From assembly GCF_005434945.1 (NCBI RefSeq), contig NZ_SKCH01000001.1, positions 186,001-250,000 on the forward strand: 64,000 bases of DNA. Direction: 5' to 3'. The notes beneath the pieces are model-generated. The model saw only the letters and a program-made list of their open reading frames with translations. It was not told where the DNA came from and did no database searches. Shown here one piece after another: positions 56,394 to 64,000 of this stretch. Source of the DNA: Prescottella subtropica (GTDB lineage Bacteria; Actinomycetota; Actinomycetes; Mycobacteriales; Mycobacteriaceae). Within the stretch, counting starts at the first letter, position 1. Every line of letters begins with the position of its first letter. A program made the translations under genes and the position numbers.

Positions 56394-57401
56394 ATGCGGT
56401 CGACCTGCTCTCTGTACATCGATGCCGGATACCTGCTCGCGTCCGCGGCGACGCGGGCCACGGGCACGTCGTTACGCAGCGGAATCTACGTCGACTACTC
56501 GGTGCTGATCAGTGCGCTGGTGGACGCCGCGCAGGCCCGGTCCGGTCTGCCGGTGCTGCGCGTGCACTGGTACGACTCGGCCCGCAACGGCCTGCCCGAC
56601 GCGCAGCAGGAACGCATCGGGGAACTCTCCAAGGTCAAGCTCCGGCTCGGCCGATTCGGCGTCAACGGCGAGCAGAAGGGCGTCGACCTCCGGATCGGCC
56701 TCGACCTCGTCGCGCACGCCCGCAACGGGGCGTCCGACGTCTTCTTCCTCGTCTCCGGCGACGACGACCTCACCGAGGCCGTCGAAGAGGCACAGGTGCA
56801 CGGGGTGCAGGTGGTGGTGTTCGCGGTGCCGAACGTCCTGGGGCGACCGCACGGGGTGAGTCGGCACCTGGTCCGCGCCGCCGACGAACTCGACACCATC
56901 GACGGTGCGGCGGTCGATGCCGCCGTCATGAAGGTCGTTCGCAAACCCGTCCCCGAACCCGAGCCAGAGCCCGCGTCGGCCCCGGCGACACCTGCGCCCG
57001 CGCCGGATCGGCCCGCGGCCCGGACCGGTGTCCCGACCCCGCTCGACCTGGTGACGGTCGCGCAGGCGCCGGCGCCTCCCCGCCCGACGAGTGTGCTCGC
57101 CTACAGTTCCTCGACCGGCTCCCCCGCGCACGTGGTCCCCGGCTACGGCGGTGACCACGAGCAGGCGGAGCAGCTCGACGAGGTGGTGCTGCGGGTACTC
57201 GCGTCGTTCCGGAAGAGTTCGTCCACCGACGACAAGCTCGAGCTCGAGCGGGCCCGGCCGTCGATCCCGCCCGGAATCGACCGGGCGCTGCTGCTCGACG
57301 CGTCCGATGCGATGCAGATGTACGACCTGGACGAACGGATCCGGTACCGGCTGCGGGCCCGTTTCTGGGTCAAGTACGACGAGGTCGGGCCGGACCGGTG
57401 A
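56394..57401 (+). CDS. NYN domain (LabA/DUF88-type) protein, putative ribonuclease
   Basis: This 335-residue protein has an N-terminal NYN PIN-like nuclease domain: LYIDAGYLL, KGVDLRIGLDLV and FLVSGDDDLTEAVEEA supply the acidic metal-binding residues. A Pro/Ala-rich linker (about 180-235) leads to a conserved C-terminal helical region (VVLRVLASFRKS...IDRALLLDAS). It probably cleaves RNA; target unknown. It converges with phoX across a strong hairpin. Confidence 0.85.
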   Translation: MRSTCSLYIDAGYLLASAATRATGTSLRSGIYVDYSVLISALVDAAQARSGLPVLRVHWYDSARNGLPDAQQERIGELSKVKLRLGRFGVNGEQKGVDLRIGLDLVAHARNGASDVFFLVSGDDDLTEAVEEAQVHGVQVVVFAVPNVLGRPHGVSRHLVRAADELDTIDGAAVDAAVMKVVRKPVPEPEPEPASAPATPAPAPDRPAARTGVPTPLDLVTVAQAPAPPRPTSVLAYSSSTGSPAHVVPGYGGDHEQAEQLDEVVLRVLASFRKSSSTDDKLELERARPSIPPGIDRALLLDASDAMQMYDLDERIRYRLRARFWVKYDEVGPDR

Positions 57402-57403
57402 CG

Positions 57404-57447
57404 CCGCACGGTCCGGCCGGGAAAAGTATCCCGGCCGGACCGTGCGG
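57404..57447. terminator. bidirectional terminator between NYN gene and phoX
   Basis: A perfect 19-bp stem (57404-57422 with 57429-57447) and 6-nt loop lie between the two convergent stop codons. Confidence 0.85.
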
Positions 57448-57465
57448 CTGCTCGTGTAGAGGCGA

Positions 57466-59553
57466 TCAGACGCCGATGCGGCCGCCACCGGACTTCCACA
57501 CCGCCACGACGGACGGCCGCGGCTGGGAGCTGCCACCGTCGGGCCAGTGCGACGCCGGCGTCTCGATGGACGCGTCGTCGGTCTCACCCGGGTGCTGGAC
57601 GCACACGATCACACGCTTCTCGTCGACGATCGGACCGCACGTCTCGGCACCGATCGGGACGGTGAGGAACTGCTTCGTCTCGCCACGGCGGTCGCCCTCG
57701 AGGACCACCGAGAACAGGCCGTCGTTGGACTTCAGGGCGTTGCCGTCGGTGGAGATCCACAGGTTGCCGTGCGGATCGAACGCCAGGTTGTCGGGGCACG
57801 AGATGGGGCTGACCTTCGACTTGTCGAAGCCGCCGAAGTAGGTGTCGGCGGTGGCCGGGTCGCCGCACACCAGCAGTAGATTCCATGTGAACGACGTGCC
57901 CGCGTGCTGGTCGTCGATCTCGAGGACCTGGCCGTTCTTGTTGTTGTTGCGCGGGTTCGCGGTGTCGGCGGCGGCCTTGCCGTCGACGCCGCGCTTGGTG
58001 TTGTTGGTGAGCGCGACGTACACCTTGCCGGTGTGCGGGTTGGGTTCGAAGTCCTCCGGGCGGTCCATCTTGGTGGCGCCCACCTTGTCGCCGGCCAGCC
58101 GGGTGAACACCGCGACCTCCTCGGCGGTCATGCCGTCGACGAGGGACTCGCCGCGGCCGTCCTCACCGGTGCGCAGCAACGGAATCCACTGTCCGGTACC
58201 GGCGAACGCCCCCGATGCGGGCAGCTTGCCGGAGCCGTCGATCGCGGCCGGGTCGTCACCGGTGAGCTTCGCGACGTACAGCGTGCCCGCGTCCAGCAGG
58301 GTCATGTTGTGGCGCATCGCGGCCCGGCTGTTACCCGGCTGCATCTTGCGCGACGAGACGAACTTGTACATGTAGTCGAAGCGCTCGTCGTCGCCGCTGT
58401 ACGAGACGACGGTGCCGTCGCCGGTGATGTAGACGGTCGCGGCCTCGTGCTTGAAGCGGCCCATCGCGGTGTGCTTGACGGGCGTCGACGACGCGTCCCA
58501 CGGGTCGATCTCGACGACCCAGCCGAACCGGTTGACCTCGTTGGGTTCCGCGGCGACGTCGAAGCGGGAATCGAAGCGCTCCCACTTGCGTTCGGACGCA
58601 GCGCCTTCCACGCCGTACCGCTTGAGCCGTGCGGCAGCGGTGGGGTCGGTGACCTGCTCGCCGTTCGCGAAGTAGCTGTTGAAGTTCTCCTCACCGGAGA
58701 GCACCGTGCCCCACGGGGTCAGGCCGCCCGAGCAGTTCGCGATGGTACCCAGGACACGGGTGCCGGTGGGGTCGGCGGACGTCTCGAGCAGGTCGGAGCC
58801 GGCGGCCGGGCCGGTGACCGCGAACTCGGTGCGTGCGGTGATGCGCCGGTTGTACTGACCGAACTGCGGGGTGAGCCGGCCGGATCCGGCCTCGCCCTGC
58901 ACCTGCACCACCGACAGACCGTGGTTGGCCCAGCCGATCTTCACCTGCTCCTCGGTGGGGTTCTCCGGGTCGTAGCCGCGGAACATGAACGGCTCGGTGG
59001 TGTACTCGTTGCTGGCCACCAGCAGGTAGGCGTTCGGCTGACCCTCGACCGGCAGCAGGGCCGCGAAGTCGTTGTTGAACGCGAACTGCCTCTCGGCGGC
59101 CGCGGACGTCTGGTTGTCGAAGTCGAAGGCGGGGGCATCCTCGAACATCGGGTCGCCCCAACGGATCACGACACCCTGCTCGTAGCCGTCGGGGACCACG
59201 AGCGCATCCTGCTTGTTGGGGGCGACCGGCGAGAACACGGTGCCCGGAGCCGTCGAACCCGTCGCGGAACCGGCCGATCCGCTGTCGACGGAACCGGTTG
59301 CAGCGGTGGCAGTCTCGTTGCCACATGCGGCGAGCACACTGCCCGCACCGACCGCGAGGACCGTCGCGGCACTGCCGCGCAGCATGCCGCGCCGCGTCAT
59401 CGCCGACTTCACGATGTCGCCGAAGTACTCGCCGTTCGAGTTGTTGGGAACATCGTGGGCGCAGGCGTGTCCGCACTTGTACTGGCACGTGATCGACGCA
59501 CGCGACGACATTCCGTCGTGCTTGACGAACAGTGCGAGGGGCTTGAGATTCAC
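57466..59553 (-). CDS. phoX: PhoX-family alkaline phosphatase, Tat-exported lipoprotein-like
   Basis: This 695-residue protein has the PhoX beta-propeller pattern (TPWGTVLSGEENFNSYF, NRFGWVVEIDPWD, RPEDFEPNPHTGKVYVALTNN, CPDNLAFDPHGNLWISTDGN). These binding sites hold calcium and iron cofactors. A Tat motif (TRRGMLRG, Arg54-Arg55) follows a 50-residue N-terminal extension with Cys23/27/31, and a lipobox-like LAAC ends at Cys77. It should release phosphate from organic esters outside the membrane. GTG start with GGGAG at 6 nt. Confidence 0.93.
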   Translation of the reverse strand: MNLKPLALFVKHDGMSSRASITCQYKCGHACAHDVPNNSNGEYFGDIVKSAMTRRGMLRGSAATVLAVGAGSVLAACGNETATAATGSVDSGSAGSATGSTAPGTVFSPVAPNKQDALVVPDGYEQGVVIRWGDPMFEDAPAFDFDNQTSAAAERQFAFNNDFAALLPVEGQPNAYLLVASNEYTTEPFMFRGYDPENPTEEQVKIGWANHGLSVVQVQGEAGSGRLTPQFGQYNRRITARTEFAVTGPAAGSDLLETSADPTGTRVLGTIANCSGGLTPWGTVLSGEENFNSYFANGEQVTDPTAAARLKRYGVEGAASERKWERFDSRFDVAAEPNEVNRFGWVVEIDPWDASSTPVKHTAMGRFKHEAATVYITGDGTVVSYSGDDERFDYMYKFVSSRKMQPGNSRAAMRHNMTLLDAGTLYVAKLTGDDPAAIDGSGKLPASGAFAGTGQWIPLLRTGEDGRGESLVDGMTAEEVAVFTRLAGDKVGATKMDRPEDFEPNPHTGKVYVALTNNTKRGVDGKAAADTANPRNNNKNGQVLEIDDQHAGTSFTWNLLLVCGDPATADTYFGGFDKSKVSPISCPDNLAFDPHGNLWISTDGNALKSNDGLFSVVLEGDRRGETKQFLTVPIGAETCGPIVDEKRVIVCVQHPGETDDASIETPASHWPDGGSSQPRPSVVAVWKSGGGRIGV

Positions 59554-59673
59554 CGAGGGCTCCCGAGATCGACTACGACAATACGGACGCACCGTAGGAG
59601 GCGGGAACGAGGCGGAGGCAACTTTTGGGTGAACGATTCCCCAACTTCGGTTGGAGATTCGGTGCGGCACCCC

Positions 59674-59739
59674 CCGCGTTTCGCGCACTTGTCGTGCCGT
59701 TCCGCCCCTCCACGGGAACGACAAGTGCGCGAAACGCGG
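59674..59739 (-). terminator. long hairpin after the amino-acid ABC transporter operon
   Basis: Perfect 22-bp arms (59674-59695 and 59718-59739) abut the stop codon of the ABC ATPase gene. It ends the leftward ABC operon and shields the phoX promoter. Confidence 0.85.
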
Positions 59740-60477
59740 TCAGAGGACGTCGGACAGGAAGCTCTGCAACCGGGGCGTGGTGGGACTGTCGAACAGTTGT
59801 TCCGGCTCCCCCGATTCGACGACGACGCCGCGGTCCATGAACACGACGGTGTCGGACACCGACCGGGCGAATCCCATTTCGTGGGTCACCACCACCATCG
59901 TCATGCCGCCGCGGGCGAGGTCGGTCATCAGCGCCAGCACCCCCTTGACGAGTTCCGGGTCGAGCGCCGACGTCGCCTCGTCGAAGAACATCACCTGCGG
60001 GGTCATCGCCAGTGCGCGGGCGATCGCGACCCGTTGCTGCTGGCCGCCGGACAGGGTACCGGGGCGGGCGTCGGCCTTGTGGGCGAGTCCGACGAGGTCG
60101 AGTTGCTCGAGCGCCACCGCCCGGGCCGCGTCCTTCGGCAACTTCTTGAGCGTGCGGGGTCCGAGGGCGACGTTGTCGGCGACCGTGCGGTGCGGGAACA
60201 GGTTGAAATGCTGGAACACCATCCCGATCCGCTGCCGCAGCGCGTCCGGGTTGTCGCGCAGGACCGAACGCCCGTCGAGCAGGATGTCCCCGGCGTCCGG
60301 TTCGTGCAGCCGGTTGAGGACCCGCAGCAGCGTCGACTTCCCGGACCCGGACGGCCCGATCACGGTGACGGCGTGGCCGGCGTCGACGTGGAGGTCCACC
60401 CCGCGCAGCACCCGGTTGGCGCCGAACGCGAGGTGCAGCCCGGTGCCGGTGAGGGAGACGGAATCGGACTCGGTCAT
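59740..60477 (-). CDS. polar amino-acid ABC transporter ATP-binding protein
   Basis: This 245-residue ATPase of the GlnQ type has Walker [11 protein letters not shown]-loop FQHFNLFPH, signature LSGGQQQR, Walker [15 protein letters not shown] and switch VVTHEM. It energises the fused binding-protein/permease encoded 3 bp upstream. Confidence 0.94.
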   Translation of the reverse strand: MTESDSVSLTGTGLHLAFGANRVLRGVDLHVDAGHAVTVIGPSGSGKSTLLRVLNRLHEPDAGDILLDGRSVLRDNPDALRQRIGMVFQHFNLFPHRTVADNVALGPRTLKKLPKDAARAVALEQLDLVGLAHKADARPGTLSGGQQQRVAIARALAMTPQVMFFDEATSALDPELVKGVLALMTDLARGGMTMVVVTHEMGFARSVSDTVVFMDRGVVVESGEPEQLFDSPTTPRLQSFLSDVL

Positions 60478-60480
60478 GCG

Positions 60481-62271
60481 TCAGCCTCCCTCGACGACGA
60501 TCGCCTGCTCGAGGTCGTCGAGCGTCCCGGAGTCGGGGCGTCCGGTGCGCATCCGCCGGTCGATGTAGTTGACCAGGTGGGTGAGAGGGATCGTCAACGC
60601 CAGATAGAACAGGCCCGCGGCGACGAGCGGGGACAGGTTCCCGGTCTGCGCGTTGAGGTCCCGGCCGACGGCGAACAGTTCCCGCTGCGTCACCAACAGT
60701 CCCAGGAAGTAGATCAGCGACGAGTCCTTCACCAGCGAGATGAACTGGTTCATCAGCGCCGGCAGCACCCGGCGCACCCCCTGCGGCACCACCACGAGTG
60801 TCATCGACCGCCGGTACGAGAATCCCAGGGCGCGTGCGGCTTCCATCTGTCCGGGTTCGACGCTCTGGATACCGGAACGGAAGATCTCACCGATGTAGGC
60901 GGCCGCGAGCAGCGACAACGCCGCCGCCCCCAGCCAGTACGGGTTGCTGCCGGTGATCCCCTTGACGATCGGGCCGGCCCCGAGCCCGACGATCAGGATG
61001 ATGACGACGGCGGGCAGCCCGCGGAAGATGTCGGTGTAGACGCGGGCCGGCCACCGCAGCCAGCGGGTGCGGGAGATGCCGGCGACCGCGAGCAGCATCC
61101 CGAGGATCGTACCGGCGACACCGGACGTCACCGCCAGGATCAGGGTGTTCGGCAGGCCGGTGCGCAGCAGATCGGGGAACGCCCGCTTGTACAACTCCCA
61201 GTCGAAGAACGTGTCCCCGAGCTGCTGCAGCGTCGACTTCGGCTGCGCTGCGGTCTGTTCCGTCGGCGGTTTCTGCGCCGCGATGGCCGCGAAATCGGGC
61301 AGTTCGGGTGCCGGGGCCGCCTTGCTGCCCGGCTTCCAACCCGGCGGCAGCTCGCGCGGCACCCAGTCCGAGTACAGCCGCGCCCACGTCCCGTCGGCGA
61401 TCACCGCGTCCAGGCCGGAGTTCAAGGCGTCGAGCAGGGCGGGATGATCCTTCGCGACAGCCCAACCCACATAGTTCTCGACGCTGAAGGTGTTCGCCAC
61501 GATCGACGCTGGATCACCCGGCGCGATCGCCCCCTGCGCCTGCTGCGACGGCGCCACCCACGCGTCGATCTGCCCGGTCTTCAGGTTCGCGTACGCGGTG
61601 TTGTAGTCGGGGAACTTCACCGGATCCAAACCGAGCGTGTTCACGACGTAGTCGTCCTGCACGGTGCCCTGTACCACCCCGATCCGGGTCGACGCCGTCA
61701 GATCCGGGAAACCGTGAATCGCACTACCGTTCGGGACGACGAGGGAGAAATAGCCGAAGTCGTAGCCGTTGGTGAACCCGACCAGGTCGCGTCGGGCCGC
61801 GGTGGTGGTGATCGACGACGAGCCGACGTCGAACCGGTGCCCGGCGACCTGCGCGAGCAGACCCGCGAAGTCGGTGCCCACGAACTGGATCCGCAATCCG
61901 AGGGTCGCGGCGACGGCACGCAGCAACTCGTTGTCGAAGCCGGTGTAGACGTTGGCCGAGTTGACGCAGATGCTCGGTGGCGCGTCGGACAGCGTCCCGA
62001 CCGTCAACGTGCCGGGGGTGACCAGATCGAGTGCGCCGACGTCGATGTCGCTGCGCGGCACGATGTTCGCAGTGGTGTACCGGTCCCCGGATGCATCGGT
62101 GGCCGCGGCATCGAAATTGGCGGGCAGCGCCGACGCGCTGTCCACGCCGGGCGGGGAGCACAGATCGGTGGGTGCCGACGACGTTCTCGTCGACGAACAC
62201 GCCACGAGCGCCGCCAGCAGCATCAGCACGACCGCCACCGCGCGGACTCGAGGAGCTGCGGTGGCGGACAC
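60481..62271 (-). CDS. amino-acid ABC transporter: substrate-binding domain fused to permease
   Basis: This 596-residue protein has a lipobox (LVAC, Cys25) and a SBP_bac_3 domain at about residues 75-315 (GTLTVGTLSDAPPSICVNS, then FDVGSSSITTT and IGVVQGTVQDDYV). A linker follows, then a HisM/GlnP-type permease domain at about 350-580 (TLILAVTSGVAGTILGMLLA, with EAA-loop GFSYRRSMTLVVVPQGVRRVLP). Fusion of lipoprotein and channel puts both on one chain. Substrate is probably a polar amino acid. GTG start. Confidence 0.93.
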   Translation of the reverse strand: MSATAAPRVRAVAVVLMLLAALVACSSTRTSSAPTDLCSPPGVDSASALPANFDAAATDASGDRYTTANIVPRSDIDVGALDLVTPGTLTVGTLSDAPPSICVNSANVYTGFDNELLRAVAATLGLRIQFVGTDFAGLLAQVAGHRFDVGSSSITTTAARRDLVGFTNGYDFGYFSLVVPNGSAIHGFPDLTASTRIGVVQGTVQDDYVVNTLGLDPVKFPDYNTAYANLKTGQIDAWVAPSQQAQGAIAPGDPASIVANTFSVENYVGWAVAKDHPALLDALNSGLDAVIADGTWARLYSDWVPRELPPGWKPGSKAAPAPELPDFAAIAAQKPPTEQTAAQPKSTLQQLGDTFFDWELYKRAFPDLLRTGLPNTLILAVTSGVAGTILGMLLAVAGISRTRWLRWPARVYTDIFRGLPAVVIILIVGLGAGPIVKGITGSNPYWLGAAALSLLAAAYIGEIFRSGIQSVEPGQMEAARALGFSYRRSMTLVVVPQGVRRVLPALMNQFISLVKDSSLIYFLGLLVTQRELFAVGRDLNAQTGNLSPLVAAGLFYLALTIPLTHLVNYIDRRMRTGRPDSGTLDDLEQAIVVEGG

Positions 62272-62284
62272 GGTCTTCGGCGTT

Positions 62285-63079
62285 CTACGCGAGCCCGGCC
62301 AGTTGCGGCGGCGTGTGCTCGTCCCGCCACGCCAGGGCCTCCCGCAGTTCGGTCAGGTCGTAGTCGGGGCCGCTGGCGTTGACGGTGAACAGGGTGACAC
62401 CGACATCGACGTACGCGGCCGCCAGCTCGGGGCCGTGCCACCACGTGGACCGTTCGATCTCGTGGGGGTCGCGCTGCACGTCGCCGCAGTGCTCGCCGAG
62501 AATCGCCGACCGGCGGGTGAACTCGTCGCGGTCCCCGAAACCGTGCCAGATGTCGGCGTACTCGGCGACCAGGCGCAGCGTCTTCTTCTCGCCGCTCCCG
62601 CCGATCAGTAGCGGAATGTGCCGTGTCGGTGCGGGATTGAGCCTGTCGAGGCGTCCGGTGATCCGCGGCAACGCCTCACCGAGCAGCTTGATCCGCGACC
62701 CCGGGGTGCCGAACTCGTAGCCGTACGCGTCGTAGTCCTTCTCGAACCAGCCCGCCCCGATCCCCAGGATCAGCCGGCCGCCACTGATGTGGTCGACGGT
62801 GCGCGCCATGTCCGCCAGCAGATCCGGATTCCGGTAGCCGGCACAACTGACCAGCGCCCCGATCTCCACCCGCTCCGTCTGCTCGGCCCACGCCCCCAGC
62901 ATCGTCCAGCACTCGAAATGGGTGCTCTCCTGATCGCCGTACAGCGGATAGAAGTGGTCCCAGTTGAAGACGACATCCGCCCCCGCGTCCTCCGCCCGCA
63001 GCACCGCGTCGCGGATCCTGCCGTAATCGGGCGCATGCTGCGGCTGCAGTTGGATACCGATACGCACGGGGCGGGTCAT
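62285..63079 (-). CDS. LLM-class F420-dependent oxidoreductase
   Basis: This 264-residue protein of the luciferase-like monooxygenase superfamily shows VFNWDHFYPLYGD, VSCAGYRNPDLLADMARTVDHISGGRLILGIGAGW (split) and GTPGSRIKLLGEALP, the pattern of F420-dependent members. Substrate unknown. It lies 13 bp upstream of the ABC transporter gene in the same direction and may be co-transcribed. Confidence 0.9.
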   Translation of the reverse strand: MTRPVRIGIQLQPQHAPDYGRIRDAVLRAEDAGADVVFNWDHFYPLYGDQESTHFECWTMLGAWAEQTERVEIGALVSCAGYRNPDLLADMARTVDHISGGRLILGIGAGWFEKDYDAYGYEFGTPGSRIKLLGEALPRITGRLDRLNPAPTRHIPLLIGGSGEKKTLRLVAEYADIWHGFGDRDEFTRRSAILGEHCGDVQRDPHEIERSTWWHGPELAAAYVDVGVTLFTVNASGPDYDLTELREALAWRDEHTPPQLAGLA

Positions 63080-63151
63080 GCGGGCTCCTTCACGACGGGA
63101 CGTGCATCTTCACGGTAGACCCGTGATCGGGATGCTGCGCTCGAACTTCGG

Positions 63152-63476
63152 TCACGTGGGGCCGGGGAACGTGTCGAGGAAGTTCTGGAACGCGGCCATC
63201 CCGACGCCGAGCACCACGAAGGTCGCCATAAACGCCCAGATCGCGGGTCGTGCGCGGTGCCAGACCAGCATTGTCAGTGTGGCGGACACGATGCCGGTGA
63301 ACAGCGGTAGGAACAGGCACACCCAGTACATGGCGCCGGCGGACGGACGAGGGGCGACGTCCCACGCGTCCCAGCATCCGGACCGTGAACAGGTAGAGCA
63401 ACAGCGGTGCGAGCGAGCCGGTCAGGATACCGACGAGCATCGGAGTCCACCCGACCGTGGAAACCTCTCCAGCCAT
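63152..63476 (-). pseudogene. small membrane protein interrupted by a frameshift
   Basis: From the ATG at 63476 the frame encodes a plausible membrane N terminus (WTPMLVGILTGSLAPLLLYL). Beyond about 63375 it becomes charged and low in complexity. In the next frame a clear two-helix membrane sequence continues from an ATG at 63331 (WVCLFLPLFTGIVSATLTML, then FMATFVVLGVGMAAFQNFL) to a stop at 63152. A single-base shift between about 63345 and 63375 would join them into a three-helix protein of about 107 residues. Two separate genes or a sequencing error are alternatives. Confidence 0.6.
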
Positions 63477-63500
63477 CCGGCGAGCGTATCGGCACTCACC

Positions 63501-63506
63501 TAATCT
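63501..63506 (+). promoter_or_regulatory. -10 element of a probably leaderless gene
   Basis: TAATCT ends 6 nt before the ATG at 63513, the spacing expected for leaderless transcription. No convincing -35 box is seen. Confidence 0.4.
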
Positions 63507-63512
63507 CGATGC

Positions 63513-63977
63513 ATGCGATTCGCCCGATCCTCCATGGCCGCCGCCCTTCTCACAGTCGCTCTGCTGTCGGAGGGATGCGGGACCGAGACGTCGGAAGTCG
63601 CGTCGGCGTCGAGTGTTCAGGAGACGCCGCAGCCGCAGGTCGGCGACGCCCGGTTATATGAGATCGCCATGTCTACGGCCACGCGGTTCGGTGAGGACCA
63701 CCCGACGAATGTGCAGGCGGTGCACACGACGAGGGCACGCGTCGTCGAACTTGTCGGTAGCGGGATTCCCGACGACACACCTGTGTATCTGATTCAGGCC
63801 CAGGGCACCTTCGCGAACGACCGGCACAGCCGCCCCGTGAACGTCTCGGTACCACCGCCCGCGACCGGCGCGCTGATGACGGTGGTCGACGCGCACAGCG
63901 GCGACACCCTGGATGTCGGGACCGGGCAGCCTGTGGATTTGTCGACGTTGGGGGCCGTACACGCCCTGCACGGGTAG
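63513..63977 (+). CDS. small putative lipoprotein
   Basis: This 154-residue protein has a hydrophobic N terminus ending in LLSEGC (Cys22), an imperfect lipobox because Glu sits at -2. The rest is soluble, with strands such as RARVVELVGSGIPDDTPVYLIQAQG and GALMTVVDAHSGDTLDVG. I do not recognise a family. The remaining 23 bp of the window show nothing. Confidence 0.7.
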   Translation: MRFARSSMAAALLTVALLSEGCGTETSEVASASSVQETPQPQVGDARLYEIAMSTATRFGEDHPTNVQAVHTTRARVVELVGSGIPDDTPVYLIQAQGTFANDRHSRPVNVSVPPPATGALMTVVDAHSGDTLDVGTGQPVDLSTLGAVHALHG

Positions 63978-64000
63978 TTCCGGGCGCACACTGGACCCAT

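Noticed and set aside
57904-62382. A very long plus-strand open frame antisense to phoX and the ABC transporter genes
   Set aside because: High GC content leaves antisense frames open. Its composition is Arg/Gly/Val-rich without domains, whereas the minus-strand genes have clear motifs and ribosome sites.
63940-63955. Near-match to a DnaA box inside the last lipoprotein gene
   Set aside because: Isolated, imperfect and within coding sequence.

Overview
The window is GC-rich actinobacterial chromosome that spans the replication origin. The order dnaA-dnaN-gnd-recF-DUF721, the divergent rpmH-rnpA-yidD-yidC-jag-rsmG-parA-parB run, and the sigM/rsmA/trxB/trxA/cwlM/murJ-pseudokinase/DUF6049/mutT/pcnA block match the origin region of mycolic-acid bacteria. 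Gene content (glucosylglycerate hydrolase, LIP-type secreted lipase, T7SS-type proteins, F420-type oxidoreductase) fits Nocardiaceae, most likely Rhodococcus or a close relative. This is inference; no rRNA gene is present to settle it.

Layout. 1-2670: a leftward operon of a PF10118 'metal-dependent hydrolase', a 2Fe-2S flavoprotein reductase and an alpha/beta hydrolase cut by the window edge. 2800-8905: the leftward replication operon, with oriC (a DnaA-box cluster) between dnaA and dnaN. 9026-12073: the rightward rpmH-rnpA-yidD-yidC-jag group. 12105-16277: two near-identical rsmG copies flank a three-gene island (CMD-family protein, aldo/keto reductase, MmyB-type regulator). 16348-18452: parA-parB. 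Seven parS-like sites lie between 549 and 23315, several inside coding sequence. 18677-33292: GNAT protein, then a long leftward series pirin / cwlM / trxA / trxB / rsmA / sigM / murJ-pseudokinase / DUF6049 / mutT for envelope and redox functions, and divergent pcnA.

33351-36419: a tightly overlapping molybdate operon (HTH-Mop protein, modABC). 36484-39186: an inverted pair of DnaA boxes, then a small cassette resembling type VII secretion substrates: an EspC-like protein with a YxxxD motif, a WXG-like/DUF1023 alpha/beta hydrolase and an Asp-Gly repeat protein. 39190-49522: MFS transporter, a TetR remnant, rhodanese, YqgE, glutamate decarboxylase, a BASS transporter beside a LysR regulator, a DUF1648/PH-like protein, SdpI and leuS. 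49582-64000: YfcC transporter, secreted lipase, ketosteroid isomerase-like protein, SDR, glucosylglycerate hydrolase, GH25 lysozyme, NYN protein, PhoX, an amino-acid ABC transporter with a fused binding protein and permease, an LLM oxidoreductase, a frameshifted membrane gene and a lipoprotein.

I saw no rRNA, tRNA, CRISPR array, insertion sequence or prophage. Intergenic gaps over 300 bases are only the oriC region (6754-7324) and the dnaA/rpmH divergent region (8906-9348). Many convergent or operon ends carry long, nearly perfect hairpins.
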